IMG/VR virus record: IMGVR_UViG_3300045125_000140
Span: 62,001 to 126,000 of that record
Length of the DNA: 64,000 nt
From: a virus
Direction: 5' to 3' (one strand)
The notes under the pieces: generated by a model
Seen by the model: only the letters and a program-made list of their open reading frames with translations
Databases searched by the model: none
Told to the model about the DNA's origin: nothing
In this document: positions 40,966 to 50,719 of the stretch, in pieces
How positions within the stretch are numbered: the stretch's first letter is position 1
Layout of the letters: every line of letters begins with the position of its first letter
Program-made: the position numbers and the translations under genes

Positions 40966-41423
40966 GCAAGCAGGAAACGCCTCCGTGGCAAATAAACATT
41001 AGCGATAAAAAGAACATGGAACTTGCGCTGTTCAAGATGTTCTTCGCTTCGGCGCTCGATCAGGGTCATGCGATCTCCGATGAGCGTCACGGCATCTCGT
41101 ACAAAGACGGCGAATTTTTTATTTTCGATAAAGCGTCTCAGGAGGTTACGGTTCCTCCGACGTCGTTATTAATGCTCGCTGGTAAGCGTTCTATTCCGGA
41201 GTGCCTTGCCGAGTGGTGGCTTACCGTAAAGTTCAACTCGATCTCAAATGTCGTGTTTCACAAAAGCTACGACCTAACTAGCACCGGAATTACATGGAGC
41301 TGGTTTAAAAATCAAACGCTTGCTCCGATGGTGATCTGCACAAGCGGATCCATGAAGAGGTTTATCGAACGGCAGGAGCATAAGGTTGCTGACTCAAGGA
41401 ACGATGACTCGATCGAAATTTAA
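40962..41423 (+). CDS. Unknown protein between polymerase and helicase
   Basis: ATG 40962 overlaps the polymerase stop (ATGA). MSKQETPPWQINISDKKNME; about 153 residues, mixed fold, with several Trp. No recognised family; polymerase accessory role is possible by position only. Confidence 0.65.
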   Translation: MSKQETPPWQINISDKKNMELALFKMFFASALDQGHAISDERHGISYKDGEFFIFDKASQEVTVPPTSLLMLAGKRSIPECLAEWWLTVKFNSISNVVFHKSYDLTSTGITWSWFKNQTLAPMVICTSGSMKRFIERQEHKVADSRNDDSIEI

Positions 41424-43260
41424 CTTTACCGAGAGCCAGCAAAAGATCGTAGATCATTTCCAGGGGAATGCCGTGGTCTTAGCCGTCGCTGGAGCCGGCA
41501 AGACTACGGTCATGACCCATCGCGCTGCTAATCTTGTAAATTACGGGATACCGCAGCCGCGAATCTTAATGGTCACGTTCACCAACAAAGCCGCTGAAGC
41601 TATGAAAAATAAGCTGGTCAGCCTCGGCTGTCCGGCTATTGAGGTGCGAACGCTTCACGCGTTCTGCTACCAGCTTCTGCGAGAATTCAGGCCGGCGTAT
41701 CGAAACGGTGCGAACCTACTTACCGAGAAGGAAGATTGGCGCCGATCCGGCTGGGCTAAAGACGCGGCAAAAAGAGCCAAGCTCACCTCGCTAAAAGCCC
41801 ACGAGGCGCTGGCTCTAATAGAGTCGTGTAAAACCGCAGGTCTGCACCCGACGTTAGTAGATCGCTGCCCAGCTATACAAAACACGCTAAACGACAAAGC
41901 GGTTAATTTGTACAGGGTGTGGACGGGCGACCGTCTGCAGGGAGATCGTTTCGACTATAACGACTTAGTTCTTGAAGCGATGCACCTACTACGTACGGAT
42001 AAAACGGCTCGGGACACCGTCCGCGCTCGGCTGAGCTACGTCATGGTAGACGAGTATCAGGACACGGATCCCTCCCAGGAAATGATGCTTGAGTATTTGT
42101 GCGGGTGCAAGAACTCGACGCTAAAGGACAGTCCTGCCGGTGGTCCGTCGCTTATGGTTATCGGAGACGATGACCAGAGCATCTACGGATTTAGACATGC
42201 TAAGCCGGATCTTATCCTAAACTTTCCGGACAAGTGGGGCGCCGAGACCTACTTCATGGAGGAGAATTTCAGATCGGGCTCCGCGATCCTTAACGCGGCT
42301 AACTCTCTAATTAAAGAAAATACAGTTAGATACGACAAGAAACTCCTTCCAACAAAATCATCAGAAGGATCTGTCGAGATAATGCAGACGCCGGCCGAGG
42401 GCGACTACGTAGCTAAACGCATAAAGATAATGGAAAAGACCGGTGTGGAGCTACCCGAGATAGCAATTCTTTTCCGAACAAATGCACAGTCTTGCGCAAT
42501 CGAGTCGGCTCTTACCGAAGAAGGGGTTCCGTACATCTGCGACGGAAGCCAGCGAGAGGGCTTCTACGGAATAACCGAAGTCAAAACAATCTTGTCGTAC
42601 CTTCGAGTAATTTACGACGAAGAAGATCTTAACGCATTTCAATTCGCACTTAATCGACCAAACAGATTTATCAAGAAAGAATACATAGCGGACTGCTCGT
42701 CCGGATGCTCAACTGTCTACGAATTAATAGACAAAATCTCGTTCAAACATTCTGGTGTGTCCGGCAGGTTAACACAGCTCAAAAATATACTTACTAGCCA
42801 ACCAGTTAAGACTCTAACTAAGCCGGTTAAATTAATCGACTTTCTTATCCAAGCGCTTGGAATAAAAGAGTGGATAAATACAGTCGCAGAAGATTCGACG
42901 AGAACGGTTGACGAAATGCGAGATTGCGTCGATCAGATGCGCAGAGACGCGGCCAGAAAAGGCACGCTTAAACAATACCTGGATCACGTCGATCGAGTTA
43001 TCGAGAACGCAAAGAAACCAAAATCTAAAAACGCCGTCAAGCTGTTGACTTTGCACAGAGCAAAAGGACTAGAGTTTGATGTGGTGTTCTTTACCGGTTT
43101 CAGCAATAAATATGTCCCACATCCAAAAGGCGACGAGCCGGAAGAGCGTCGTCTAGCGTTTGTTGGATTAACTCGCGCAAAGAAGCAACTCATCCTTACT
43201 GCTAAAGAAGACCTGTCAATTTTTTCAACGTACGTTAAACCCCCAGAGGAGGTTAAGTGA
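41404..43260 (+). CDS. UvrD/PcrA-like superfamily 1 DNA helicase
   Basis: 618 residues from ATG 41404 (AAGGAA upstream). All SF1A motifs are visible: Q-motif (TESQQKIVDHF), Walker A AVAGAGKTT, motif Ia TFTNKAAEAM, Walker B VMVDEYQDTDPSQ, motif III GDDDQSIYGFRHA, motif V TLHRAKGLEFDVVF, motif VI RLAFVGLTRAKK. A 3'-5' helicase for repair, replication restart or recombination. Confidence 0.92.
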   Translation: MTRSKFNFTESQQKIVDHFQGNAVVLAVAGAGKTTVMTHRAANLVNYGIPQPRILMVTFTNKAAEAMKNKLVSLGCPAIEVRTLHAFCYQLLREFRPAYRNGANLLTEKEDWRRSGWAKDAAKRAKLTSLKAHEALALIESCKTAGLHPTLVDRCPAIQNTLNDKAVNLYRVWTGDRLQGDRFDYNDLVLEAMHLLRTDKTARDTVRARLSYVMVDEYQDTDPSQEMMLEYLCGCKNSTLKDSPAGGPSLMVIGDDDQSIYGFRHAKPDLILNFPDKWGAETYFMEENFRSGSAILNAANSLIKENTVRYDKKLLPTKSSEGSVEIMQTPAEGDYVAKRIKIMEKTGVELPEIAILFRTNAQSCAIESALTEEGVPYICDGSQREGFYGITEVKTILSYLRVIYDEEDLNAFQFALNRPNRFIKKEYIADCSSGCSTVYELIDKISFKHSGVSGRLTQLKNILTSQPVKTLTKPVKLIDFLIQALGIKEWINTVAEDSTRTVDEMRDCVDQMRRDAARKGTLKQYLDHVDRVIENAKKPKSKNAVKLLTLHRAKGLEFDVVFFTGFSNKYVPHPKGDEPEERRLAFVGLTRAKKQLILTAKEDLSIFSTYVKPPEEVK

Positions 43261-44786
43261 TAACACTGCGTGGCGGGGTGCTCGTATCTCATGACGAGAC
43301 TAGCACCATCGAGCAGATTCGAAAATATCAGGTTGCCGATCCAGGCAACATCATCGGCGCGAGGAACGCGCAAAAGTTTAGCGTGTACGCGGAGACGCAG
43401 GACGGCCTGCTCATACCCAGGTATTGCCCGGTCGTCCGGGGACTGGTTCCTAGAAAAGACGAGTTTGTTCACACCGAGTTGGCGGTGATCAATCCGCCCG
43501 ACTCGATGGTTTCGTGGGCCGAGAGTCGTCCCTTGCGGAGCGCGCAACTTCCCGGGGCCGCAAACGCTGAAACGACTCTTATACAAAAACGCGGCTGTAT
43601 TATCCGCGGGGACACAGGTAGCGGAAAAACCGTGGTCGGTTTGAACATGGTCTACCGGCTTCAGCCCGAAAAGGTCCTGATTCTGGTCGATCAGCTCGAC
43701 ATCGCAAAGCAGTGGGCCGTACGTATTCGAGAGTTTCTTCCTAACGCGAACCTCGAATACATCATGCCCAAGGCGGAGGCGAAGGAGATCGAGGCGGCCG
43801 TTCCCCCAGCTACTCCGGGCGGCAAGACGGTAATCACGATCGCTACCGCGCAAAGCTTGCACCGTTCGACGGAGTTGACGCACGACAACCCGTTTAAGTG
43901 CGAGCTGCTCATCTGCGACGAGGTTCACGTGTTTGCGGCACCGACGTTCATGTCCGCAATCTTCAAGGTAAACTTCGGCAGGTCGATCGGCCTGACCGCT
44001 ACGGCCGACCGCAAGGACGGCCTTCAATGGATCTTCCAGCAGTGCTTGGGCTGGACCATGGTGGAGTTTGCCGGAGAGGTGATGGACCCGATCGTATATA
44101 AACTCACGGCCCCGTCGGGTAACGTCGACACCGAAGATTGGAAGATGGCTTGGTGTCGATACAAGCGGGGCATGACGTGGCACAACAAGTGCAAAAGCTG
44201 CGACTTCTACAAGTTGTATCCGAACGAGTGCGGCGGCAATCTTCCGATGGCGGCACCTAACAGACCTGCTTGGGATCGACTTAACCGAGCGGGCTTGGTA
44301 GCCGCGTGGGTTCAGACTCCGGAATACCTAGAGTGGTTGAAGGCGCTGGTTGACCAGACCATGAGCAAAGGAAGAAACATCTTCTTCTTCGGCGACTCTC
44401 GGGTCTTCTTGATCACCATGGCCGAGTGGGCCATCGAAAAATACGGTAAAGAAAAAGTAGGAATCTATCTCGGAAAAGCTGGAAATAGTTCCGAGCCGGA
44501 CTGGGTTGAGGAAGATCGAGATTCGGCCTTGACGAAGCCGCTAACCTTTTGTACATATGGGGTGGCTCGAAAAGCTATCGACGTAAAAGAAAAGGACACG
44601 GCGATCTTTGCAACCCCGATCTCCGATGCCCGTCAAGCCGCAGGCCGCGTTAGGCGGACGGCCGCAAACAAAAAACAACCGATCGTAATCGTCCCAGTTC
44701 CTGAAACCATTTACCCCTTTAGGGCGTCATGGCGAAAAATCGAAAAGCAGTTCAGGGAAACGGGTTGGACAATAAAGTACGCCTAG
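43257..44786 (+). CDS. Superfamily 2 DEAD/H-box helicase, UvsW-like
   Basis: 509 residues, GTG overlapping the UvrD-like stop. Walker A RGDTGSGKTVVGLN, DEVH box LLICDEVHVF, motif III GLTATADRKDG, and motif VI AAGRVRRTA. A Cys-containing insert (CKSCDFYKLYPNECGG) could bind zinc. T4 UvsW has a similar layout and resolves branched DNA; the role here is inferred. Confidence 0.85.
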   Translation: MITLRGGVLVSHDETSTIEQIRKYQVADPGNIIGARNAQKFSVYAETQDGLLIPRYCPVVRGLVPRKDEFVHTELAVINPPDSMVSWAESRPLRSAQLPGAANAETTLIQKRGCIIRGDTGSGKTVVGLNMVYRLQPEKVLILVDQLDIAKQWAVRIREFLPNANLEYIMPKAEAKEIEAAVPPATPGGKTVITIATAQSLHRSTELTHDNPFKCELLICDEVHVFAAPTFMSAIFKVNFGRSIGLTATADRKDGLQWIFQQCLGWTMVEFAGEVMDPIVYKLTAPSGNVDTEDWKMAWCRYKRGMTWHNKCKSCDFYKLYPNECGGNLPMAAPNRPAWDRLNRAGLVAAWVQTPEYLEWLKALVDQTMSKGRNIFFFGDSRVFLITMAEWAIEKYGKEKVGIYLGKAGNSSEPDWVEEDRDSALTKPLTFCTYGVARKAIDVKEKDTAIFATPISDARQAAGRVRRTAANKKQPIVIVPVPETIYPFRASWRKIEKQFRETGWTIKYA

Positions 44787-44818
44787 GGCTCGGAATCTCG
44801 CCCCTCGGAGGGGCAAGA

Positions 44819-45244
44819 ATGTTTCCGGTCCACGCCACCGTCACGGCGATCGCGAGCAAGAAGTTTCGAGGTCCCCGTGGGATGGTGGAGCTAACCAAAC
44901 CCATTTATAGAAAAGTAGTCCAGGTAGGTAACCTGGACGTAGATAAGATGAGAGGATCAATGACTACCAAGAAACATCCCGACGAAGGCTTGTGCCTCGT
45001 TAACGTCGGAGTTAGCATGAAACTTCCTGGGGTTGTCCCCATGGACTACGGCATGGTCGAGGTGACCGTTGCCGTTACCTCTATATGCGAGGAGGACAAG
45101 TTCAATGACCGTTATAAGCAATTGCTTGGCGTGGTTGGAACAGCTGTGCAAAACAGCTTGGACGAAATTGCAACAGCTTGTGGAGGGTCTCCTCCGTTTT
45201 CTGCAGCTGAAGTAAAGAGTGCCGAACAGAGAGCTGGAAACTAA
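44819..45244 (+). CDS. Unknown protein, 141 aa
   Basis: ATG 44819 behind GGAGGGG (a longer frame from 44729 overlaps the helicase). MFPVHATVTAIASKKFRGPR; beta-rich then a helical C-terminus. Between a helicase and the RecA-like recombinase; no family. Confidence 0.65.
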   Translation: MFPVHATVTAIASKKFRGPRGMVELTKPIYRKVVQVGNLDVDKMRGSMTTKKHPDEGLCLVNVGVSMKLPGVVPMDYGMVEVTVAVTSICEEDKFNDRYKQLLGVVGTAVQNSLDEIATACGGSPPFSAAEVKSAEQRAGN

Positions 45245-45245
45245 T

Positions 45246-46811
45246 ATGGGCGAGTTCGACGAGACAGAGGTCGAGAAGCGCAAGAAAGAAATCCTTGACG
45301 GCAAGGATATCAACATCAAGCGCATGTCTCGGCATTCAATGGCCGATGTGGTTGGTCAGTTTTCGGAAACCACCCGGCAAGAGATGACGCCGGCATCGGC
45401 TGCAAAAGCTTTCAGCCAGCCGCGGCTGTTCACATCGCTCGTCGATCTTGATCTGTTTTCCGGTGGAATCATCGGGACACGTACCGAGATTCTCGGCGAG
45501 CCGAATACCGGCAAGTCTTTGCTGGCCTACGCACTCGGCGGTGCGTGCCGTCGCACCTGCCGGCGTTGCTTCACTCCGATCGTCAAATGGATCGACGACT
45601 ACTCGGTGCTGAAGCAGAATCCGAAGAAGTGGGAATCCGATCCCAACTCTCCGGACTTCGAATCAAAAACGACGTGCCTGTGCGGAGCGAACGATCCGAT
45701 GACGGTATTGTTTATCGATACCGAGGATCAGTTCGATCCGTACTGGGCCTCCATCTGGGGACTCGATGTCGGAAACTTTGACGACTACGATGCCGTCGAC
45801 GCGGATAACGCGAGAAGCGGCGGCAGCGTATGGTCAGGAGTTAAGATCTCCCCGGACGCATCCGTCGTAGTGTGTCGACCGACTTCTTCTAGAACATTGG
45901 AGGACGTAATTCTTCCGATGGTAAAACAAGGCGCGGCCGACGTAGTCATCCTGGACTCGATTGCGTCGTTTGCGATTGAAGAGGATTTAGCGGGGCAAGA
46001 GCGTGTAGCTTCGAGAGCTCGCTTTATGCGTCGGTTCCTCACGCTTCTTCTGGCGGCTCAGATCTCCGCCAACAAGGAGCATGGGGCAAGACCCACGCTT
46101 ATTGCGACCAACCACTACATGCAGGGACCAGTGGCGAACCCCCGTATGAATCCAAACAAACCCACCGGCGGTAAAGCGGTTGGGTATACGATGGATCAGG
46201 TGATCGAGCTGTCGTCGTCCAAGACCAACGTGGCCTTGGGAGACGAAGGTTGGAAAGAAGGCGCCGTCACCCGCGACGTCACCTTTAAAATCACCAAAGC
46301 TCGTCAAGGAACGCGCACCAACCAGACGGGCACGTTCCGGGTTTACCTTGACGACCACAAGCTTAACGACAAGATCAGCTTTACCGCCGGCGATACCGAC
46401 GATCCGGAAAAGCTGCTCGAATACGTCAAGTCTTGCGAAGATCCGGATGTGTGGCTTGTCGAACAGACCAAATCAGGCGCCGTAAAGGCGTACTGGCTTC
46501 TTGGTCGGCCGTTCAAAAAGGTCAAGGACATCGTCAAGTTCTTAGAGCGTGACGATATCCGATTTATGCTGCGGTTCATCTTGTTTGCGAGATACTTACC
46601 AGTCTCCGGCAAGATGCACCTCAGAGCAACATACTTCGGCTACTCCCCATACACAGATGACCCGGCCATTAAAACCATCAAGAAGTACGACGACAAGCTC
46701 GGGGAAAATCTCCGACGTGCTCGGTCAGCTGTGGCCGGAGCACCACCAGCAAAGCCCACCGCCAAAGAAGACGAAGCCAAACAAGCACTCGACTTCCTTA
46801 GCGAGGGATAG
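45246..46811 (+). CDS. RecA/UvsX-like recombinase with a zinc-type insertion
   Basis: ATG 45246. Core of a RecA-family ATPase: Walker A GEPNTGKSLL (84-93), Walker B ADVVILDSIASF, and a polymerisation/DNA-loop region around ATNHYMQGPVANPRMNPNKP. Between Walker A and the next strand is an insertion with CRRTCRRC and CLCG (Cys 101, 105, 108, 144, 146), a probable zinc site that is absent from RecA and UvsX. 521 residues. Expected to catalyse strand exchange with the nearby nucleases and resolvases. Confidence 0.8.
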   Translation: MGEFDETEVEKRKKEILDGKDINIKRMSRHSMADVVGQFSETTRQEMTPASAAKAFSQPRLFTSLVDLDLFSGGIIGTRTEILGEPNTGKSLLAYALGGACRRTCRRCFTPIVKWIDDYSVLKQNPKKWESDPNSPDFESKTTCLCGANDPMTVLFIDTEDQFDPYWASIWGLDVGNFDDYDAVDADNARSGGSVWSGVKISPDASVVVCRPTSSRTLEDVILPMVKQGAADVVILDSIASFAIEEDLAGQERVASRARFMRRFLTLLLAAQISANKEHGARPTLIATNHYMQGPVANPRMNPNKPTGGKAVGYTMDQVIELSSSKTNVALGDEGWKEGAVTRDVTFKITKARQGTRTNQTGTFRVYLDDHKLNDKISFTAGDTDDPEKLLEYVKSCEDPDVWLVEQTKSGAVKAYWLLGRPFKKVKDIVKFLERDDIRFMLRFILFARYLPVSGKMHLRATYFGYSPYTDDPAIKTIKKYDDKLGENLRRARSAVAGAPPAKPTAKEDEAKQALDFLSEG

Positions 46812-46830
46812 CGGAAAACAAAACGAAAAG

Positions 46831-47316
46831 TTGGCGTCCGAGGTAACAGGTCTGGCGCAGACTCGCGGCTCCGGCTGCGGACTGCTGGAGAAGGGAGACC
46901 TCGGCGCCGACTCTCCTATTCACGTGGAGGCCAAGTCCACCACGACCAAGGTATTACGGGTATATTGGTCGTGGTGGTACAAGGCGATGGCGCAGGCCGC
47001 CCCGCGTAATAAAAAGATCGTGCTCCTGCAGCTGGCTTTTATGCAGCGATTTGTCGGCCCGGACACTTGCCAGGATTTACGCTGGATCGGGATGAGTGAC
47101 ACAGTCTATAAATGCTTGTGGCCCGAACTTCCGCCAACCGTATTAGCTGAAAAAGCTACCTGGGCGTTTAGACAAGATAAAATTCCTGGCCTCGATAAAA
47201 AGGGCCACTTCAGGATTCAGCAAGGTACCGGAGCTATATGTATGGTTCCGGAGCATCAGATAAACATGACGATGCTAACCGCTGTTCTTAAAACTTTGGA
47301 GTCCTACACTGGTTGA
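46831..47316 (+). CDS. PD-(D/E)xK nuclease, Holliday-junction resolvase-like
   Basis: TTG 46831 (LASEVTGLAQTRGSGCGLLE); a longer frame overlaps the recombinase. The signature GSG ... EKGDLGADSPIHVEAKSTTT matches the GSG-KGD-ExK pattern of Hjc-like and phage resolvase-like nucleases. 161 residues. It probably cuts branched or junction DNA; a RuvC-like enzyme is also present at 50720. Confidence 0.6.
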   Translation: MASEVTGLAQTRGSGCGLLEKGDLGADSPIHVEAKSTTTKVLRVYWSWWYKAMAQAAPRNKKIVLLQLAFMQRFVGPDTCQDLRWIGMSDTVYKCLWPELPPTVLAEKATWAFRQDKIPGLDKKGHFRIQQGTGAICMVPEHQINMTMLTAVLKTLESYTG

Positions 47317-47340
47317 TACCCAAGTACGGAGTCCGACATC

Positions 47341-47631
47341 ATGAACGATCTTTTTGACGAGTTTAGTGCCGACGGTTATTCATCTTTAATGGGGCAGTTT
47401 ATTCACAAATTACTACGGTGTTGCTACCTTGCCCCGGTCGATATCTCGACGTATAATGGTTCGGTTCTTGCAGCCTTCACGGACGGATCGAGCGTACTAA
47501 TTCCCGAGAAGAGTTTTCGGGAGCTCGCCGCCCTTCCTGACTCAGCCTTTTCACAGGCGTTGATGGCGTATATCAGATATGAACCTGTTGCAACAAATGG
47601 CTCGGTTCTTCAAAACGGTAACGCCGGTTGA
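47341..47631 (+). CDS. Small unknown protein, 96 aa
   Basis: MNDLFDEFSADGYSSLMGQF behind CGGAG. The last 52 bases overlap the Cas4-like gene in another frame. Contains KLLRCCYLAP; no family. Confidence 0.6.
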   Translation: MNDLFDEFSADGYSSLMGQFIHKLLRCCYLAPVDISTYNGSVLAAFTDGSSVLIPEKSFRELAALPDSAFSQALMAYIRYEPVATNGSVLQNGNAG

Positions 47632-48253
47632 AGCGAGTGATGTTCTAGATTTAAATGACGTAGTCGTACAGATAGCAACCAAGCGACCGATAAGGGCCAG
47701 ATCCGAAAGATTCTGGCCCTCTTCTATTAACAACCCTTACGGGTGTGATCGAAAAGAAGCCTTATCAAGAATCGAGAAGATCTATACCGATAAGACTCCT
47801 CCGGATATCGGATCGCATCGATATGGAGATCTCGGCAACGCGATTCACCACATCATCCAAACCGAGTATCTCGGTCCAAGCGGGATGCTGTTCGGCGGGT
47901 GGAAGTGCCCAAACTGCCGGCAATCGTTTGGCGGTTTTAGCACGTACCCCAAAATGCTCTGCCGCAATAAAATATCGATAAGCCCGGTATCTGAATTTGC
48001 GGGATCAGCGTACGCCGCCCAAGAAATAACCTGCGCGTCGGTCCAGATGGAGAAGATCCGAATGGGCGCAGCCGCGTGGGAATACGAGGAGATAAGGGTG
48101 TTCGATCCGGCGCTCAAGATCTCCGGGCGAGTAGACGGGATTATCGTAAACAACGATGCCGAGTGGTTTACCCTCGAACTTAAAACAACCTCCCTCTCGG
48201 ATTTGAGGGGTTGCGTGCGGAAAAGATATCTGCTAAAAGATTTCCAGCCGTAG
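47579..48253 (+). CDS. Cas4/RecB-like exonuclease, N-terminal part (frame-broken)
   Basis: MNLLQQMARFFKTVTPVEAS. RecB-family core: GRVDGIIVNNDAEWFTLELK gives Asp and ExK of the PD-(D/E)xK site. An early Cys in NPYGCDRKE would be the first iron-sulfur ligand, and a CPNC pair is inserted. One more G in the run at 48207-48210 joins the C-terminal part. Whole gene 47579-48732, about 384 residues. Confidence 0.65.
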   Translation: MNLLQQMARFFKTVTPVEASDVLDLNDVVVQIATKRPIRARSERFWPSSINNPYGCDRKEALSRIEKIYTDKTPPDIGSHRYGDLGNAIHHIIQTEYLGPSGMLFGGWKCPNCRQSFGGFSTYPKMLCRNKISISPVSEFAGSAYAAQEITCASVQMEKIRMGAAAWEYEEIRVFDPALKISGRVDGIIVNNDAEWFTLELKTTSLSDLRGCVRKRYLLKDFQP

Positions 48254-48732
48254 CCGGCACCATTTTAGAAGATGCTCCGATCCTCGTCGAGGCGCGGACG
48301 CAGCTTCCAAAAGCGGCGCACGTAACTCAAGCTTCGATTTACAGCGAGCTTTTGCTACGCGAGGCTCGGGCCGGTAACTTGTCCTTGAATCCTGACGGAT
48401 ATCGAGGAACATTTATCGCGTACATCAATCGAGACACTCTCGAGATAAAATCGTTCTTGCGGAAAAACTCGGCGGCCGTATTTGAATACGCGGCGAGCAC
48501 CGTTAAAAACATTATCCGAGTTGTGGAGATGGCCGATCGGATTCCATCCTCCGACGAAGCCGTCGAGCTCGAGAGAGTTACAAAAAACAGAGATCTCGTA
48601 TTTAGACACTTACCGAAAACTTGTAGTTCTCGGACGGACAAAAAAGCTACGGCTTGCCCCTGGCAGTTGGTGTGCTTTCCGTATAAGGATACGAGCAAGA
48701 ATAAAGTTGAATACTTGCAGGAGAGCGTATGA
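48211..48732 (+). CDS. Cas4/RecB-like exonuclease, C-terminal part (frame-broken)
   Basis: Continues with AHVTQASIYSELLLREARAG (the Q-x-x-x-Y element of RecB nucleases) and ends with CSSRTDKKATACPWQLVCFP, three Cys completing a 4Fe-4S cluster as in Cas4/AddB. Four-base overlap with the next gene. Likely a DNA end-processing nuclease working with the recombinase. Confidence 0.65.
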   Translation: MRAEKISAKRFPAVAGTILEDAPILVEARTQLPKAAHVTQASIYSELLLREARAGNLSLNPDGYRGTFIAYINRDTLEIKSFLRKNSAAVFEYAASTVKNIIRVVEMADRIPSSDEAVELERVTKNRDLVFRHLPKTCSSRTDKKATACPWQLVCFPYKDTSKNKVEYLQESV

Positions 48733-50321
48733 AGAAATCGAAGAACGTGGTTGCCGGAAGCCCGGCAGCAAAACGCGACGAGGAATTAACCGAGAAGGCG
48801 TTATCGCAGCTCGGTGAAGAGATTCAAAATACCGCCACGGAAGCGCCGTTCGTAATTCCGGAAACGGTCGAAAAGGTTATCGAACGAGCCAAAGAGCTCA
48901 ACAAGGCACGAGACGAAGAGGAGGTCGAGCTGTCGGCTCTTCTCTACAAGCTCGAAGCTGACCGCACGTATAACCAGTACGAGTGCGCAAACTTATCTGA
49001 GTTTGCTATTCAACACCTGGATATGAGCGGGTCAAAGGCGCGCTCGTTGAGCGCGGCGTGGGGCCACTTCCTTAATCTCGGCCTTAAGCCGGAGATCCTC
49101 GGGAGCAAGGGCGGAGTCAGCTTTGTAAAATTTAAGCTCCTCCTCCCATGCATCACCAGAGACGTCATCAACAAGAATAACGTCTCCGAGTGGCTGCCGC
49201 TTATTAAAAAGGAGGGTGCGACCGCTCTCACCCGCCAAGCCATCGAAAGCAAAGTAAAAACGCTTACCGCAAAAGCGCAGTCGAACGAGGCCGACGATGA
49301 CAAGCTCGTCCGTGTTTCTATTATGCTTCGCGGTTCGTTGTCGGAACCGTTCCGTCAACTTATCGAGATGTACAAGGAAGCTACGGGCGTAGCCAGCGAT
49401 GGTGAGGCCGTTTTCCACGGAATGAACGCCGCCTCGGCGGCTGTTGTAGACCGTGCCCGCGGCCAAGCTACCGTCGGCGGAATCGTAAATCTTATGGATA
49501 TGATCGCGCGCCTCGCGCCGGTCGCTCCCATAATCTTTTCCGATGATCCCGGAATTACGCTTGACACAATCGGCGTACCCGTGATAAATAAGGTTTATTA
49601 TGTAGCTCAGTCGGATATTGGCGCCGGGTTCTGCCTTGCTCCCGATATTCAGTCTGCAGCTAAATTCATGAAGGTGGCGGAATCCGCAGTCCGCGTATTC
49701 CCGCTGCACGTCTCGCCGGAACTCAAACCAACCGTTAAGCCGGAGCTCGCAACCGAGACTCCTGCCGATGACTCAACCCAGACCGATTCAGAGGACGATA
49801 TGACCAACCGTAATTACACAGGGCCCAGCAAGGTTACTCTCGACGACGTCAACAAGACGATTGTTTTCACACTCGAGGGCAGCAATGAACAGATGACCGG
49901 CGTCGTCGCCTCCGTTAAGCCGGAGCGCGGTTACGTATACGTCAAGGGTCACCGCGGCCGCCCCAAGGCGGTCAAGTTTGAAAACGTCGTCTCGCTCCGT
50001 GAGGAGGCGACGATTGACGAGAGCAAGAAGAAGCCGGGTCGCCGCGGCCGTCCTTCCAAGAAGGCCGAGCAGGAGACCCCTGAAACGGCCTCCGCAGGCA
50101 ACGGAGCAGAGGACATTCGTACTACCCTCCGAAACCTGGCCGAAGCCCGCGTAAAGGCTCTCACGGCTCAGGGGCAGGGCGAAACTGCGGCGGAGTTCGC
50201 CTCCAACCTCCGCGCGGTCGTTAGAGACGCTACAGACGCCGCAAAGAACCAAGGACTCAGCCCGGAAGGCGCCGAGCTCCGCGGACTCCGCGCAGGCATT
50301 GACTTTGTCTCCAGGAAGTGA
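48729..50321 (+). CDS. AT-hook-containing DNA-binding protein, 530 aa
   Basis: The N-terminal half is helical, with a possible HTH. After an acidic linker, GHRGRPKAV and KKPGRRGRPSKKAEQ are AT-hook-like minor-groove motifs, with a helical C-terminus after them. An internal ATG at 49800 (MTNRNYTGPSKV), after the linker, might give a second, shorter AT-hook product. It may organise or silence DNA; the function is unknown. Confidence 0.6.
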   Translation: MKKSKNVVAGSPAAKRDEELTEKALSQLGEEIQNTATEAPFVIPETVEKVIERAKELNKARDEEEVELSALLYKLEADRTYNQYECANLSEFAIQHLDMSGSKARSLSAAWGHFLNLGLKPEILGSKGGVSFVKFKLLLPCITRDVINKNNVSEWLPLIKKEGATALTRQAIESKVKTLTAKAQSNEADDDKLVRVSIMLRGSLSEPFRQLIEMYKEATGVASDGEAVFHGMNAASAAVVDRARGQATVGGIVNLMDMIARLAPVAPIIFSDDPGITLDTIGVPVINKVYYVAQSDIGAGFCLAPDIQSAAKFMKVAESAVRVFPLHVSPELKPTVKPELATETPADDSTQTDSEDDMTNRNYTGPSKVTLDDVNKTIVFTLEGSNEQMTGVVASVKPERGYVYVKGHRGRPKAVKFENVVSLREEATIDESKKKPGRRGRPSKKAEQETPETASAGNGAEDIRTTLRNLAEARVKALTAQGQGETAAEFASNLRAVVRDATDAAKNQGLSPEGAELRGLRAGIDFVSRK

Positions 50322-50719
50322 TGAGCGACCCGGCGACAACCGATAAGTTCTGGACATTCCTTATCAAAGGGATGTCCTTCGCCGGTAATCAGGCATCGGC
50401 CACGGGATGGTTCGTATTTGTAACCATTACCGTGGCCGAGCCGTCCGACATTACCGCGACGTCACCGAAGCGGATGGATCTGCAGTACCTGACCCCTCCG
50501 GATCAGCCTGTGTCTCTCGACTTGACACAGTTCATTCCGGAGACGGTCACTATGCAGGACATCAGCCCAAAAGCTATAATGGACTATTTAACTCAGCTAT
50601 TTAGCAGTCCATTCAAGCAAATTCCAAAAGCTCCCATCGATCTTCCAATGCATCGAATTCCGCCGTCGCAGCGCCGGAAGATGGAAGAGCAGCTACGAGC
50701 TCCTAAAAGAGATCCATAA
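50321..50719 (+). CDS. Unknown protein, 132 aa
   Basis: ATG 50321 overlaps the previous stop. MSDPATTDKFWTFLIKGMSF; Pro-rich C-terminus (PIDLPMHRIPPSQRRKM). Directly before the RuvC-like gene. No family. Confidence 0.6.
   Translation: MSDPATTDKFWTFLIKGMSFAGNQASATGWFVFVTITVAEPSDITATSPKRMDLQYLTPPDQPVSLDLTQFIPETVTMQDISPKAIMDYLTQLFSSPFKQIPKAPIDLPMHRIPPSQRRKMEEQLRAPKRDP

Noticed and set aside
42984-44183. A 399-codon open frame on the minus strand
   Set aside because: It lies antisense to two clear helicase genes with full motifs; its translation is low-complexity and Arg/His-rich, typical of a shadow frame.
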